Shown piece after piece: positions 8,097 through 16,922 of a stretch of 64,000 nucleotides of DNA. A program made the translations under genes and the position numbers. Within the stretch, counting starts at the first letter, position 1. The number at the start of each line of letters is the position of its first letter. The notes below the pieces were generated by a model. The model had not been told where the DNA came from, made no database searches, and was given only the letters and a program-made list of their open reading frames with translations. Source of the stretch: Cellulomonas aerilata (GTDB lineage: Bacteria > Actinomycetota > Actinomycetes > Actinomycetales > Cellulomonadaceae); assembly GCF_007991755.1 (NCBI RefSeq), contig NZ_BJYY01000017.1, positions 1 to 64,000 of the forward strand, in the 5' to 3' direction.

Positions 8097-9632
8097 TCAG
8101 ACGCCGTCGCCGTCCTCGCGCGGCACGTCGCGGCGCCGGTCGCGCCGCTCGCCGTCCACGACCGGGTCCAGCGCCGGGGGGTCGTCCCGTCCCGCGGTGC
8201 GCTTGCGCTCCTGGATGACCTCGCGCCCCGGACCGGCGAAGCGCTGCGCGCGCTCGACCGCGTCCATCGTGCCGGTGAACAGCCGGGCGTCGTCGGTCCC
8301 GCCGATCCGGGCGGTCCGCTCGCCGACGTCGGCGGGGTCACCCCGGACCGCGTCGCGCGCCGACCGTCGGACGGGCACGGTCGCGCCGTCGATGGCCCGC
8401 AGGTCGGCGAGGTCGTCCTCGTCGTCCTCGGCCGGGCGCACCGCGGTGACCTCGAGGGTGACCGGCATGTGCGCCCCCAGCACGCCGTCGTCGGCCGACG
8501 CCGGCGCCAGGGGGGCGGTGCCACTGCCGCGCGCCGGCCTGGCGGCGGGCAGGCGTGGCGGCGCGCCCGCCCCGTCGGCCTCGACCAGGGACCCCTCGAC
8601 GCGGGCGCGTGGGAGGGCACCCGGCCGGGTGCGCTGCAGCCAGTCGACGAGCTCCTCGCGGACGTAGCAGCGCAGGTCGAACAGCGTCGGGGCGTCCCGG
8701 GCGCTGGCCAGCGCGCGGACCCGCACGTAGCCGCCGGTCGCCTCGGTGACCTGCAGGACCCCGACCCGGCCGTCCCACAGGTCCGACGCCTCCAGCAGCG
8801 CGGTCAGCGTCTGGCGCATCTCGTCGACCGGCACGGACCAGTCCAGGTCCAGCTCGACGGTGCCGAGCAGATCGGCCTGGCGCCGCGTCCAGTTCTGGAA
8901 CGGGGTCGTCGTGAAGTACGTCGAGGGCAGGAGGAGCCGCCGGTCGTCCCACAGGTGCACCACGATGTAGGTCATCGTGATCTCCTCGATCCGGCCCCAC
9001 TCCCCCTCGACGACAGCGACGTCGTCGACCCGGATCGCGTCGGTGAAGGCGAGCTGCAGCCCGGCGAACACATTCGCCAGGGTGCTCTGGGCCGCGAGGC
9101 CGGCGACGACGGACAGCACGCCGGCCGACGCGAACAAGCTGGTCCCGGCGGCGCGCGCCGCGGGGAACGTCATCAGGACGGCGGCCAGGGCGCACAGCGC
9201 GAGCACGGCGACGGTGACCCGCCGCAGCACGGTGATCTGCGTGCGGATCCGGCGTGCGTGCCGGTTGTCGGGGACGTCGATGCGGTACCGGGCCAGCGCG
9301 GCGTCCTCCGCGACGAAGGCCAGCGCGCCCACCAGCCACGCGATCGACACGATGAGCCCGATGACCAGCGCGTGGTCCGCGGCGTCACGCCACCCGACCG
9401 GCTCGGTGGTCGCACGCAGCGCGATCCAGACCGCCACCACCACGAGGGACGCCCGCAGCGGTCGCCGGGCCCGCTTGAGCACGTCGAGGGCGAGGGAGGA
9501 CCGGCGTGCGGCCGACCGGACCACGGCCGAGACGATCGCCGCGACCACGAACGCCGCCACGACGGCGCCCGCCACGATCAGCAGCGGCGCGACGACGTCG
9601 GCCGTCCCGGTGCCCTCGGCTGCGCTCCGCAT
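8097..9632 (-). CDS. MscS-family small-conductance mechanosensitive channel
   Basis: A 511-residue membrane protein, longer than E. coli MscS (286). About five hydrophobic segments fill residues 10-190. The last one holds the glycine/alanine-rich pore helix (GVLSVVAGLAAQSTLANVFAGL), followed by the conserved beta-domain signature DAIRVDDVAVVEGEWGRIEEI. Residues from about 340 on are charged, Arg/Asp/Pro-rich and apparently disordered. The channel would release solutes under hypo-osmotic shock. Its 3' end is 72 bp past the end of the convergent dehydrogenase gene; I see no strong hairpin between them. Confidence 0.88.
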   Translation of the reverse strand: MRSAAEGTGTADVVAPLLIVAGAVVAAFVVAAIVSAVVRSAARRSSLALDVLKRARRPLRASLVVVAVWIALRATTEPVGWRDAADHALVIGLIVSIAWLVGALAFVAEDAALARYRIDVPDNRHARRIRTQITVLRRVTVAVLALCALAAVLMTFPAARAAGTSLFASAGVLSVVAGLAAQSTLANVFAGLQLAFTDAIRVDDVAVVEGEWGRIEEITMTYIVVHLWDDRRLLLPSTYFTTTPFQNWTRRQADLLGTVELDLDWSVPVDEMRQTLTALLEASDLWDGRVGVLQVTEATGGYVRVRALASARDAPTLFDLRCYVREELVDWLQRTRPGALPRARVEGSLVEADGAGAPPRLPAARPARGSGTAPLAPASADDGVLGAHMPVTLEVTAVRPAEDDEDDLADLRAIDGATVPVRRSARDAVRGDPADVGERTARIGGTDDARLFTGTMDAVERAQRFAGPGREVIQERKRTAGRDDPPALDPVVDGERRDRRRDVPREDGDGV

Positions 9633-9868
9633 CCCGTCAGGCTAGGCCCGCGCGCGGCGACCGGTAGAGGCCTCCCGCAGGTCCCGCGGCCGGCAGACTT
9701 CGACCCCAGGTCGAGGTCCGGACGGCGAGTCGTGCGCGCCACGCCGCGATCCACGATCGGGCGACATCGACGACCGCCCGGACATCTCGACGTGCGGGCC
9801 GCAGTCGTGCGGTCTATCTTCCGTGCGAGAGGTCAAAACCGGCCCCGCATTCTACGAGAGGGACTTCC

Positions 9869-10147
9869 ATGACCGTCACGGGGATCATCACCGCCATCAT
9901 CATCGGCGCGATCATCGGCTTGCTCGGCCGGCTCTTCGCTCCCGGCAAGCAGAACATCTCCATCGTGGTCACGATCATCGTCGGGATCATCGCCGCCCTG
10001 CTCGGCACCGCGATCTGGAACGCCATCCAGAACTCCGGCGCGGACACGCCCGGCATCGACTGGATCGAGCTCATCATCCAGATCGTCCTCGCGGTCATCG
10101 GCGTCAGCATCGCGGCGCGCGTCCTGGGGAACCGCCGCCGCGTCTGA
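9869..10147 (+). CDS. GlsB/YeaQ/YmgE-family stress-response membrane protein
   Basis: A 92-residue protein with three predicted membrane helices and the conserved GAIIGLLGRLFAPGKQ start of this small family, often annotated as transglycosylase-associated protein. ATG at 9869 follows GAGAGGGAC. It ends in a basic RRRV tail. Homologues are linked to general stress or acid response, but their biochemical role is not established. A strong hairpin terminator follows, so the gene is probably monocistronic. Confidence 0.85.
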   Translation: MTVTGIITAIIIGAIIGLLGRLFAPGKQNISIVVTIIVGIIAALLGTAIWNAIQNSGADTPGIDWIELIIQIVLAVIGVSIAARVLGNRRRV

Positions 10148-10167
10148 TCGCGGCTCTGCACGACCAC

Positions 10168-10200
10168 CGGTGCCCGGCAGCCCACGGCTGCCGGGCACCG
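10168..10200 (+). terminator. Hairpin terminator after the GlsB-like gene
   Basis: A perfect 15-bp stem (10168-10182 with 10186-10200) and a 3-base loop, 20 bp past the stop. It may also stop the convergent crt transcript. Confidence 0.85.
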
Positions 10201-10220
10201 CTGCGTCCGGGCCGCGTGGC

Positions 10221-10300
10221 GCCGGCGGTCAGCCGAGCCGGGCGGCGGTCAGCCGAGCCGGGCGACGGTCAGCCGAGCCGGGCGGCGGTCAGGCGAGCCG
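10221..10300. repeat. Four 20-bp tandem repeats spanning the crtEb stop codon
   Basis: Units at 10221, 10241, 10261 and 10281 are near-identical (core GGTCAGCCGAGCCGG). The unit at 10281 contains the crtEb stop. On the minus strand the other copies repeat the last codons plus TGA downstream of the gene, in shifting frames. Confidence 0.9.
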
Positions 10301-11161
10301 GGCGACGGCGATGAGCAGCATGCTCACAGCGCCGCCGGTGACGAGGTTGAGGACGAGGAAGACCCGCCAGCCCGCGTGCGCCCGCTCGCAGTCCGCGTCG
10401 CGCACGGACCAGAAGCGGGCGGCGTTGACCGCGTACAGCAGCGGCAGCAGCGCGGCGGCCGACCCCGGCCACGGCACCGCCAGGAGCAGCACCGCGGCCA
10501 GGACGTAGGCGACCGTCGAACCGACCACGGTCCGGTGCGCCCCGAGCACGGTGGCGACGGAGGCGAGACCGCCTTCGCGGTCCGCGCGCACGTCCTGCAC
10601 CGCGCCGAACGCGTGCGACGCCATGCCCCACGCGACGAAGGCGAGCAGCACGGGCCACGCGGTCCGCTCGCCCAGGTCCGTGCCGGTGAGCACGAGCGCG
10701 TACAGCAGCGGCCCGACGAAGTGCATGGCCGACGTCACCGAGTCGACGACCGGGCGCTCCTTGAAGCGCAGCCGGGGCGCGGAGTACGCCACGACCAGAG
10801 AGACGACGACGGCGAGCGTGGCAGCGGCGGCGCCGTCCCCGAGCAGCAGCAGCCACACCAGGACCGGCACGTTGGTCACCGCGCACGCGACGAGGATCCG
10901 GCGGTGCACGGTCCGGGCGACGGCGGGGTCCGCGAGCGCGCCCTCGATGCCGCCCTTGCGCGGGTTGCGCAGGTCGGACTCGTAGTCGAACACGTCGTTG
11001 ATCCCGTACATCAGCAGGTTGTACGGGCCGAGGAAGTACAGCGTGCCGACGACGAGCGCGACGTCGACCCGCGCCCCGGTCGCGAGCAGGTAGCCCGCCG
11101 CGAACGGGTAGGCCGTGTTGATCCAGGAGAACGGGCGGGACGCCGCCAGGACCTCCCTCAT
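10289..11161 (-). CDS. crtEb: Lycopene elongase / UbiA-type prenyltransferase (C50 carotenoid)
   Basis: A 290-residue integral membrane prenyltransferase of the UbiA fold. It would add C5 dimethylallyl units to both ends of lycopene, giving the C50 chain (flavuxanthin-type). The two Asp-rich, Mg-binding motifs are visible as NDVFDYESD and DVRADREGG. About eight to nine hydrophobic helices are present. The ATG at 11161 overlaps the TGA of crtYf (ATGA), implying translational coupling. It is the last gene of the crt operon. The family is known from decaprenoxanthin synthesis in Corynebacterium and sarcinaxanthin synthesis in Micrococcus. Confidence 0.92.
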   Translation of the reverse strand: MREVLAASRPFSWINTAYPFAAGYLLATGARVDVALVVGTLYFLGPYNLLMYGINDVFDYESDLRNPRKGGIEGALADPAVARTVHRRILVACAVTNVPVLVWLLLLGDGAAAATLAVVVSLVVAYSAPRLRFKERPVVDSVTSAMHFVGPLLYALVLTGTDLGERTAWPVLLAFVAWGMASHAFGAVQDVRADREGGLASVATVLGAHRTVVGSTVAYVLAAVLLLAVPWPGSAAALLPLLYAVNAARFWSVRDADCERAHAGWRVFLVLNLVTGGAVSMLLIAVARLA

Positions 11162-11580
11162 GCCTCCTCACCGCGGCGCGCCCGGTCGGCGGTGGGGTCG
11201 CCACCAGGGACGGCACCGGGCTGGGCGCCGGGCTCGGCGCCGTCGGCGACGGGCGCGCCGGACCGACGGCCGGGCCCACCGCGTCGGACCGGCCGGCGGC
11301 GTGCGCCCAGCCACGTCCACAGCGCGGGCATGAGCGCCGACGCCGCCAGGGCGTACGCGAAGTCCTCGACCGGGGCGCCCCAGACGTAGACCCCGAGAAT
11401 CCGGTCGGGGTCGAAGACGTACAGGTCCGCGGCGATCATCAGGGTGTCGAACACCACGGTGAGCGCGACCAGGAGCAGCGCACCGCACGCCAGCGGGAGC
11501 GGCCGCAGCCGGCGCAGCACGGGCGCGACGACGGCGCCCAGCACGAGCAGGACCGACACGTTGAGCACGGCGTTCGTCAC
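11158..11580 (-). CDS. crtYf: C50 carotenoid cyclase subunit (lycopene cyclase domain, second subunit)
   Basis: A 140-residue protein with about three membrane helices. It is one half of the heterodimeric C50 carotenoid epsilon-type cyclase found in Corynebacterium and Micrococcus. The signature around GVYVWGAPVEDFAYALAAS (with the PVEDF motif) matches the CrtYcd/CrtYef fold. The start is the GTG at 11580, overlapping the crtYe stop as GTGA. The C-terminal 40 residues are Gly/Pro/Arg-rich and probably not structured. Assignment as Yf rather than Ye rests on gene order; whether beta-, gamma- or epsilon-rings form cannot be read from sequence. Confidence 0.85.
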   Translation of the reverse strand: MTNAVLNVSVLLVLGAVVAPVLRRLRPLPLACGALLLVALTVVFDTLMIAADLYVFDPDRILGVYVWGAPVEDFAYALAASALMPALWTWLGARRRPVRRGGPGRRSGAPVADGAEPGAQPGAVPGGDPTADRARRGEEA

Positions 11581-11924
11581 CGCCGCACCGCCCGGTCGGG
11601 CCGGTCCGCGTGCCACCGGGCGAGCCGGTCGAACCCGCGCCACGCGAGCAGCGCGTTGTAGCTCAGCAGGGTGAGGAAGACGACCTCCTCGACCGGCAGG
11701 TCCGGTGCGATCAGCAGCCCGGTCATGTGCGGGCTCTCCCCACGCGCGAAGATCCCCAGCGCGAGCCCGGCGACGTCCCAGAGCAGGAAGAGGACGACCC
11801 CGCAGCCCACGCACACCGCGGCCCGCCGCGCGTCGTCCCAGAGGGCCAGGCGGTAACGCCGGTCGAGCGTGGCGAGGCCGCCCAGCGCGACCGCGAGCGC
11901 ACCGAGGTAGGCGAGCCCCGTCAC
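11577..11924 (-). CDS. crtYe: C50 carotenoid cyclase subunit (lycopene cyclase domain, first subunit)
   Basis: A 115-residue three-helix membrane protein, partner of the following gene. The cyclase signature PDLPVEEVVFL (the PVEE motif, equivalent to PVEDF in the partner) is present. The start is the GTG at 11924, overlapping crtI by GTGA; the frame upstream of this is the reading shadow of crtI. The two subunits are expected to act together in the membrane, cyclising both ends of the C50 precursor. Confidence 0.85.
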   Translation of the reverse strand: MTGLAYLGALAVALGGLATLDRRYRLALWDDARRAAVCVGCGVVLFLLWDVAGLALGIFARGESPHMTGLLIAPDLPVEEVVFLTLLSYNALLAWRGFDRLARWHADRPDRAVRR

Positions 11925-13615
11925 CGGTCGACCGAGGGGGTGGCGCCGGCGCCGGCCGCCCACCGCTCGGGTCGGCGCGCCGCCGCCAGGAACCCCCGGC
12001 GCAGCGGCGCGGGCAGCCGGCGCGCGGACGTGTCGCCGAGCAGCCGCTTGGCGACGAGCTCGGCGCTGATCAGGCACATCGGCAGTCCCACACCGGGGAT
12101 CGTGCCACCGCCGACGTGCAGGAGGTTCGGCACGCGCGGGTCCACGTGACCGGGCCGGAACATCGCGCTCTGCCGCAGGGTGTGCTCCATCCCCAGCGCG
12201 GTCCCGCGCCAGGCGGAGAGGTCGGCCGCGAAGTCCGCCGGACCCACGACCCGGCGGGTCACCACACGCGCGCGCAGGTCCGGGATGCCGGCCCAGGCAC
12301 CGGCCTGGTCGAGGTAGCGGTCCGCGTGGGCCTCGAGCGCGGCGCGGTCGTCCGGGGCGCCCAGCGCGGGGTCGGCCGGGAACGGGACGAGCACGAAGAC
12401 GTTCTCGTGCCCGGGCGGCGCGGACCCCGGGTCGGTCGCGCTGGTCCGCGAGACGTACATGGAGGCGACCTCGGGCACCCGCAGCGAGGCCACCGTGCTG
12501 GCGGTGTCGTCCCCCAGGACGTCGCGGAAGTTGCCCGGCCAGTCGCGCGTGAAGAACAGCGAGTGGTGGGCCAGCTCGGGCAGCGGCCCCCGGACCCCGG
12601 CGAGCACCAGCAGCGCCGAGATCCCCGGCCCCCGCCGCTCCCAGGCCGCCGCCGCGTCCCCGGAGTGCTCTGGGGGCAGCAGCACCGTCTCGGTGTGGTG
12701 CCGGTCGGCGCCGGAGACGACGACGTCCGCGGTGATGACCTCACCGGTGCTCAGCCGCACGCCGCGCGCACGACCCGTGCGCCGGGGGTGCCGCCGCGAG
12801 CGGCCGGCCGGCTCCACCTCGACGGCCACGACCTCGGCGCCGGTGCGGATGTCGACGCCGTGCTTGCGGGCCAGCCGCTCGATCGCCTCGATCACCGTGT
12901 ACATGCCGCCGCGCGGGAAGCGGACGCCGTCGACGAGGTCGAGGTGGCTCATCAGCGAGTACAGCGCGGGCACGCGGTACGGCGAGGACCCGAGGAAGAC
13001 GGCGTGGTAGCCGAGGACCTGGCGCAGCCGCGGGTCGGCCACCGTCCGCTCGACCCGGTCGGCGAGGGTGCGCGTGAGCAGGCCCGCGAGGGTGGCGCCG
13101 CGGCGCAGCACCTCCCCGGAGACGGCCCGGTCGGGTCGCGCGAAGGTGGTGTAGAGGAAGTGGTCGAGCGCCATCCGGTACGCCTCGCTGGACTGCGCCG
13201 CGTACTCACGCATCCGCTCCCCGGCCCCTGGCTCGAGCCGGTCGAACGCGGCCCAGTTCGCCGCGGGGTCGGCGCCCACGTCGAGCACGTCCGGCGCCGA
13301 GCCGTCCGGCGACTCGAAGAACACGCGGTACGACGGGTCGAGCCGCACGAGGTCGAGGTGGTCCTCGATGCGCTCGCCGAGGAGGGCGAAGAAGTGCGCG
13401 AACACCTCGGGCATGAAGTACCAGGACGGCCCCGTGTCGAACCGGAAGCCGTCGATCTCGAGCAGCCCGGCCCGACCGCCGACCCGGTCGTGCCGCTCGA
13501 GCAGGGTGACCTGGGCGCCGCCGCGCGCGAGCAGCGCCGCGGTCGCGAGCCCGCCGATGCCGCCGCCGACCACGACGACGCGCGCGCCGACCAGCCCCGG
13601 CCCGTCCCCGCTCAC
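11921..13615 (-). CDS. crtI: Phytoene desaturase
   Basis: A 564-residue FAD-dependent desaturase converting phytoene to lycopene. The dinucleotide-binding motif VVVVGGGIGGLATAALLA lies at about residues 13-30, followed by the ERHDRVGGRAG stretch. The C-terminal carotenoid-oxidoreductase signature HVGGGTIPGVGLPMCL is intact. The start is the GTG at 13615, which overlaps the crtB stop by GTGA and places the Rossmann motif near the N-terminus as expected. It is slightly longer than typical (about 500-550) because of an Arg/Ala-rich tail. Confidence 0.95.
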   Translation of the reverse strand: MSGDGPGLVGARVVVVGGGIGGLATAALLARGGAQVTLLERHDRVGGRAGLLEIDGFRFDTGPSWYFMPEVFAHFFALLGERIEDHLDLVRLDPSYRVFFESPDGSAPDVLDVGADPAANWAAFDRLEPGAGERMREYAAQSSEAYRMALDHFLYTTFARPDRAVSGEVLRRGATLAGLLTRTLADRVERTVADPRLRQVLGYHAVFLGSSPYRVPALYSLMSHLDLVDGVRFPRGGMYTVIEAIERLARKHGVDIRTGAEVVAVEVEPAGRSRRHPRRTGRARGVRLSTGEVITADVVVSGADRHHTETVLLPPEHSGDAAAAWERRGPGISALLVLAGVRGPLPELAHHSLFFTRDWPGNFRDVLGDDTASTVASLRVPEVASMYVSRTSATDPGSAPPGHENVFVLVPFPADPALGAPDDRAALEAHADRYLDQAGAWAGIPDLRARVVTRRVVGPADFAADLSAWRGTALGMEHTLRQSAMFRPGHVDPRVPNLLHVGGGTIPGVGLPMCLISAELVAKRLLGDTSARRLPAPLRRGFLAAARRPERWAAGAGATPSVDR

Positions 13616-14547
13616 GCCCGGACCCGCGTGGTGGGGCGAGCGGGCGGCGGCGTCCGCTCGCCGGCCGGCAGCGGGGCGGGTCGCCCGCGCGCCTCGGTGA
13701 GCACGGAGCGCGCGAGCACGGCGACCTTGGCGGGCGTGCCCACCCGGACGCGCCGGGCCAGGAGCTCCGCCGGCGGCGTGACGGCCAGCTCGGCGGCGAG
13801 CCGGTCGTAGAGCCCGAGGGTCGCGCCGACGGCGACCCGGGCCCGGCGCGGCAGCCCCGGCATGGCCGCCCGGGCGCGGGCGACGTCGCCGTCGATCTCG
13901 GCCAGCAGGCGGTCGAGGGTGGGCTGGTCCAGGTCCTGCGGGGTGACACCGGGGAAGTAGCTGCGGCCCAGGCCGTCGTGGTCCTCGCCGAGGTCGCGCA
14001 GGAAGTTGACCTTCTGGAAGGCCGCCCCCAGCGCCCGCGCGCCGTCGGCCACGTCCGCCGGGGCCCGGCGGACCGGCTCCCCCGGCCGCCGGTCGGCGTT
14101 GAGGAACACCGCCAGGCACATCAGCCCGACGACCTCCGCCGACCCGTGCACGTACCGCTCGTAGGACTCCTGGTCGTGCACGCGGACGGTGAGGTCCATC
14201 CGCATCGAGGCGAAGAACGGGTCGATCTCCGCCGGGCCGATCCCCACCCGGCGGGCGGTGCGGGCGAACGCGTGGACGACGAGGTTCGTCGACCAGCCGG
14301 ACGTCAGGGCCCGCGCCACCTGCTGCTCGAGCTCGTCGAGCATCGGCCCGGCGTCGTCGCCGCCCCGGGTGTCGACGATCTCGTCGGCGATCCGCACCAG
14401 GGCGTACACCGCCTCGATGTCCGTCCGTGCCCGGGGGCCGAGCAGCCGCGTGCCGAGGCCGAAGGAGGTGGAGTAGCCCTGCAGCACCGCACGGCTCGCA
14501 CGTGCCGCGGTGAGGTCGTAGAGCCGGGCCCCGGTGGTCGCCGCCAT
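13612..14547 (-). CDS. crtB: Phytoene synthase
   Basis: A 311-residue squalene/phytoene synthase that joins two geranylgeranyl diphosphates head to head. Both Asp-rich substrate-binding motifs are visible: DEIVD (in YALVRIADEIVDT) and DLGED (in NFLRDLGEDHDGLGRSYFP). The ATG at 14547 overlaps the crtE stop by one base (TGATG). The C-terminal 30 residues are Pro/Arg-rich. It lies between crtE, which supplies GGPP, and crtI, which uses phytoene. Confidence 0.95.
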   Translation of the reverse strand: MAATTGARLYDLTAARASRAVLQGYSTSFGLGTRLLGPRARTDIEAVYALVRIADEIVDTRGGDDAGPMLDELEQQVARALTSGWSTNLVVHAFARTARRVGIGPAEIDPFFASMRMDLTVRVHDQESYERYVHGSAEVVGLMCLAVFLNADRRPGEPVRRAPADVADGARALGAAFQKVNFLRDLGEDHDGLGRSYFPGVTPQDLDQPTLDRLLAEIDGDVARARAAMPGLPRRARVAVGATLGLYDRLAAELAVTPPAELLARRVRVGTPAKVAVLARSVLTEARGRPAPLPAGERTPPPARPTTRVRA

Positions 14548-15761
14548 CAGTGCTGCCTCCCGGCCATCTCGTCCACGAGGTCGCACAGGTACGTCGCCAG
14601 GTCGGCGGGCAGGTCCTCGAGCGCGACCCGGCGCGCAGCCTCGGCCGCCCGGGCGGCGGCACCGGCGAGCTCGCCCCGGGCGCCGCACGCGACCATCACC
14701 TCGCGCACCCGCGCCGCGCCGGCGTCGTCGAGCTCGGGGTCGCCGACGACGTCGTCCAGGACCGCGCGTCCGGCGTCGTCCGCGCGCAGGTAGCTCAGCC
14801 GCAACAGCTCGGTGCGCTTGCCGGCGCGCAGGTCCGACAGGGCGGACTTGCCGGTGCGGGCGGGGTCCCCGAACACGCCGAGGTCGTCGTCGACGAGCTG
14901 GAAGGCGGTCCCGAGCACCGTGCCGAAGCGGTCGAGCGCGGCCACCGTCCGCTCGTCCGCGCCCGCCAGCACCGCACCGGCGCGCAGGGGCACCGCGCAC
15001 GTGTACGCGGCGGTCTTGAGCTCGGCGATGAGCAGGGCGTCGACGTCGGTCGGCGGACGCAGCCCGGCGGTGACGTCGAGCAGCTCACCGCCCACGGACG
15101 TGGTCACCCCGCGCACGAGCAGGTCCACCACCCGCACGCGCACGTCGGCGGGCAGCGGCGCACGCGCGACCAGCCCGAACGCGGTGACCAGGGCGAGGTC
15201 CCCGCCGAGCAGCCCGGCGGCGAGCACCTGGTCCTCCGCGACGCGGCCGACGACGCCGTCGCCGCTGAGCCGGGCGCGGTAGGTGCCGGTCAGGGTCGGC
15301 CGGCCGCGTCGCACCTCGTCGTGGTCGAGGAGGTCGTCGTGCACGACCATCGCGGTGTGGACGAGCTCCTGGGCGGCGGCCACGTGCGCTGCGCCGTCGA
15401 CGTCGCGTCCGCCCAGGCCGAGGTAGGCGGCCAGGGTGAGCCGGGGACGCAGGAGCTTGCCGCCGACCTGGTCGGACAGGCCGGCCCAGAGGGTGCCGAA
15501 CGCCGGGTGCAGGCGGCGGCCGTCGGCGCTCTCGCCGGCCAGGTGCGCCGCGAGCACCCGTGCCGTGCGGTCCAGCCCGGCGCCGACCTCGGCCGCCAGG
15601 TCACGCCCCGGCCGGGCCTCGCGAGGAGGGGTGGCACGCCCGGGCGCGGGCACGGCGCCGTCGTCCGTCGCGCGCCGGTCGACCGGGGACACGTCGCCGG
15701 GCGCGCTGCGCACGGGTGCGACGCGGTCCGTGGAGACCGTCGCACGGGCACCTCGGGGCAC
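14547..15761 (-). CDS. crtE: Geranylgeranyl diphosphate synthase
   Basis: A trans-isoprenyl diphosphate synthase of about 404 residues making the C20 precursor for the carotenoid. The first and second Asp-rich motifs are HDDLLDHD and QLVDDDLGVFGD, both intact. The GTG at 15761 is preferred because AGAGAGGAC lies 7 bases upstream. An ATG further upstream would place the start inside a palindromic operator-like region. The first 60 residues are low-complexity. As first gene of the six-gene operon its promoter controls the whole pathway. Confidence 0.88.
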   Translation of the reverse strand: MPRGARATVSTDRVAPVRSAPGDVSPVDRRATDDGAVPAPGRATPPREARPGRDLAAEVGAGLDRTARVLAAHLAGESADGRRLHPAFGTLWAGLSDQVGGKLLRPRLTLAAYLGLGGRDVDGAAHVAAAQELVHTAMVVHDDLLDHDEVRRGRPTLTGTYRARLSGDGVVGRVAEDQVLAAGLLGGDLALVTAFGLVARAPLPADVRVRVVDLLVRGVTTSVGGELLDVTAGLRPPTDVDALLIAELKTAAYTCAVPLRAGAVLAGADERTVAALDRFGTVLGTAFQLVDDDLGVFGDPARTGKSALSDLRAGKRTELLRLSYLRADDAGRAVLDDVVGDPELDDAGAARVREVMVACGARGELAGAAARAAEAARRVALEDLPADLATYLCDLVDEMAGRQH

Positions 15762-15782
15762 GGGGGTGTCCTCTCTCGAGCG

Positions 15783-15803
15783 AATACTCAGCATACTGAG
15801 CAT
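15783..15803 (-). promoter_or_regulatory. Palindromic operator-like site upstream of the crt operon
   Basis: An inverted repeat CTCAG-N4-CTGAG (15788-15800 region), embedded in an AT-richer stretch (AATACTCAGCATACTGAGCA), sits about 25-40 bp before the crtE start. The size and layout fit a MarR-type dimer site. Corynebacterium crt operons are controlled by the MarR protein CrtR. No regulator gene is adjacent here, so the factor is unknown. Confidence 0.5.
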
Positions 15804-15916
15804 CTCGACGTGGCGTCGCACCGAGCGTCCCACGCCGGCGCCGTCGACCGCCGGGTGGCCGGCCCCGGCGCGACCGGCCCGGCACCGCGTCGGTAGGGGT
15901 CGGTAGGGTCGGACCC

Positions 15917-16888
15917 ATGACCTGGATGGTGACCGGCGGCGCCGGGTACATCGGCTCGCACGTCGTGAAGGCCTTCGGCGACGTCGGCCTGCGGACCGTC
16001 GTGCTGGACGACCTGTCCAGCGGGCACGAGGAGTTCGTGCCCGCCGGCGTCCCGCTGGTGCGGGGCTCGATCCTCGACACCCCGCTGCTGCGGCAGGTGC
16101 TGGCCGAGCACGAGGTCACCGGCGTCGTGCACCTCGCCGGGTTCAAGTACGCCGGCGTGAGCGTCCAGCGTCCGCTGCACACCTACGCGCAGAACGTCAC
16201 CGGCACCGCGAGCCTGCTCGAGGCCATGGCCGACACCGGCGTGCCGGCGATCGTCTTCTCCTCCAGCGCGGCCACGTACGGCACGCCCCGCACGGACCTC
16301 GTCACGGAGGACACGCCCACCGCGCCCGAGTCCCCGTACGGGGAGAGCAAGCTCGTCGGCGAGTGGCTGCTGCGCGACCAGGGGGTCGCCACGGGCTTGC
16401 GGCACACCTCGCTGCGCTACTTCAACGTGGTCGGGTCCGGCTCCCCCGAGCTCTACGACACGAGCCCGCACAACCTCTTCCCGCTGGTCATCGAGGCGCT
16501 GCTGGCCGGACGGACGCCGCGCATCAACGGGACGGACTACGCCACGCCGGACGGCACGTGCGTGCGCGACTACGTGCACGTCGCCGACCTGGCCCACTCG
16601 CACGTCGCCGCGGCCCGGGCGCTGACCGACGGACGCCCGCTGGAGCACGTCTACAACCTGGGCAGCGGCCAGGGCGCGTCGGTCCGGCAGATCATGGAGA
16701 CGATGGCTGACGTCACCGGCATCGCGTTCGAGCCGGAGGTCGGACCGCGGCGCGCCGGCGACCCGGACCGGATCGTCGCCTCCGGCGAGCTGGCGACGCG
16801 CGACCTGGAGTGGCAGATGCGCTACACGCTGCGCGAGATGGCCGCGTCGGCGTGGGAGGCCCGCACCCGGGCCCGGACCTCGGCCTGA
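15917..16888 (+). CDS. galE: UDP-glucose 4-epimerase
   Basis: A 323-residue extended short-chain dehydrogenase that interconverts UDP-glucose and UDP-galactose. The NAD-binding motif TGGAGYIGSH is at residues 6-15, the catalytic YxxxK is YGESK, and SSSAATYG carries the catalytic Ser. The length fits bacterial GalE. ATG at 15917 follows a short GGTAGGGTC repeat. It is divergent from the crt operon and closed by a strong bidirectional hairpin. It could supply UDP-galactose to the surface-polymer genes further downstream. Confidence 0.9.
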   Translation: MTWMVTGGAGYIGSHVVKAFGDVGLRTVVLDDLSSGHEEFVPAGVPLVRGSILDTPLLRQVLAEHEVTGVVHLAGFKYAGVSVQRPLHTYAQNVTGTASLLEAMADTGVPAIVFSSSAATYGTPRTDLVTEDTPTAPESPYGESKLVGEWLLRDQGVATGLRHTSLRYFNVVGSGSPELYDTSPHNLFPLVIEALLAGRTPRINGTDYATPDGTCVRDYVHVADLAHSHVAAARALTDGRPLEHVYNLGSGQGASVRQIMETMADVTGIAFEPEVGPRRAGDPDRIVASGELATRDLEWQMRYTLREMAASAWEARTRARTSA

Positions 16889-16918
16889 CGGGCGACGGCG
16901 CACCGTCGCCCGTCAGGC
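16883..16918. terminator. Bidirectional hairpin between galE and the LLM-class gene
   Basis: A perfect 16-bp stem (16883-16898 with 16903-16918) and a 4-base loop. It includes the galE stop codon and ends 5 bp before the convergent gene's stop. Confidence 0.9.
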
Positions 16919-16922
16919 GGCG

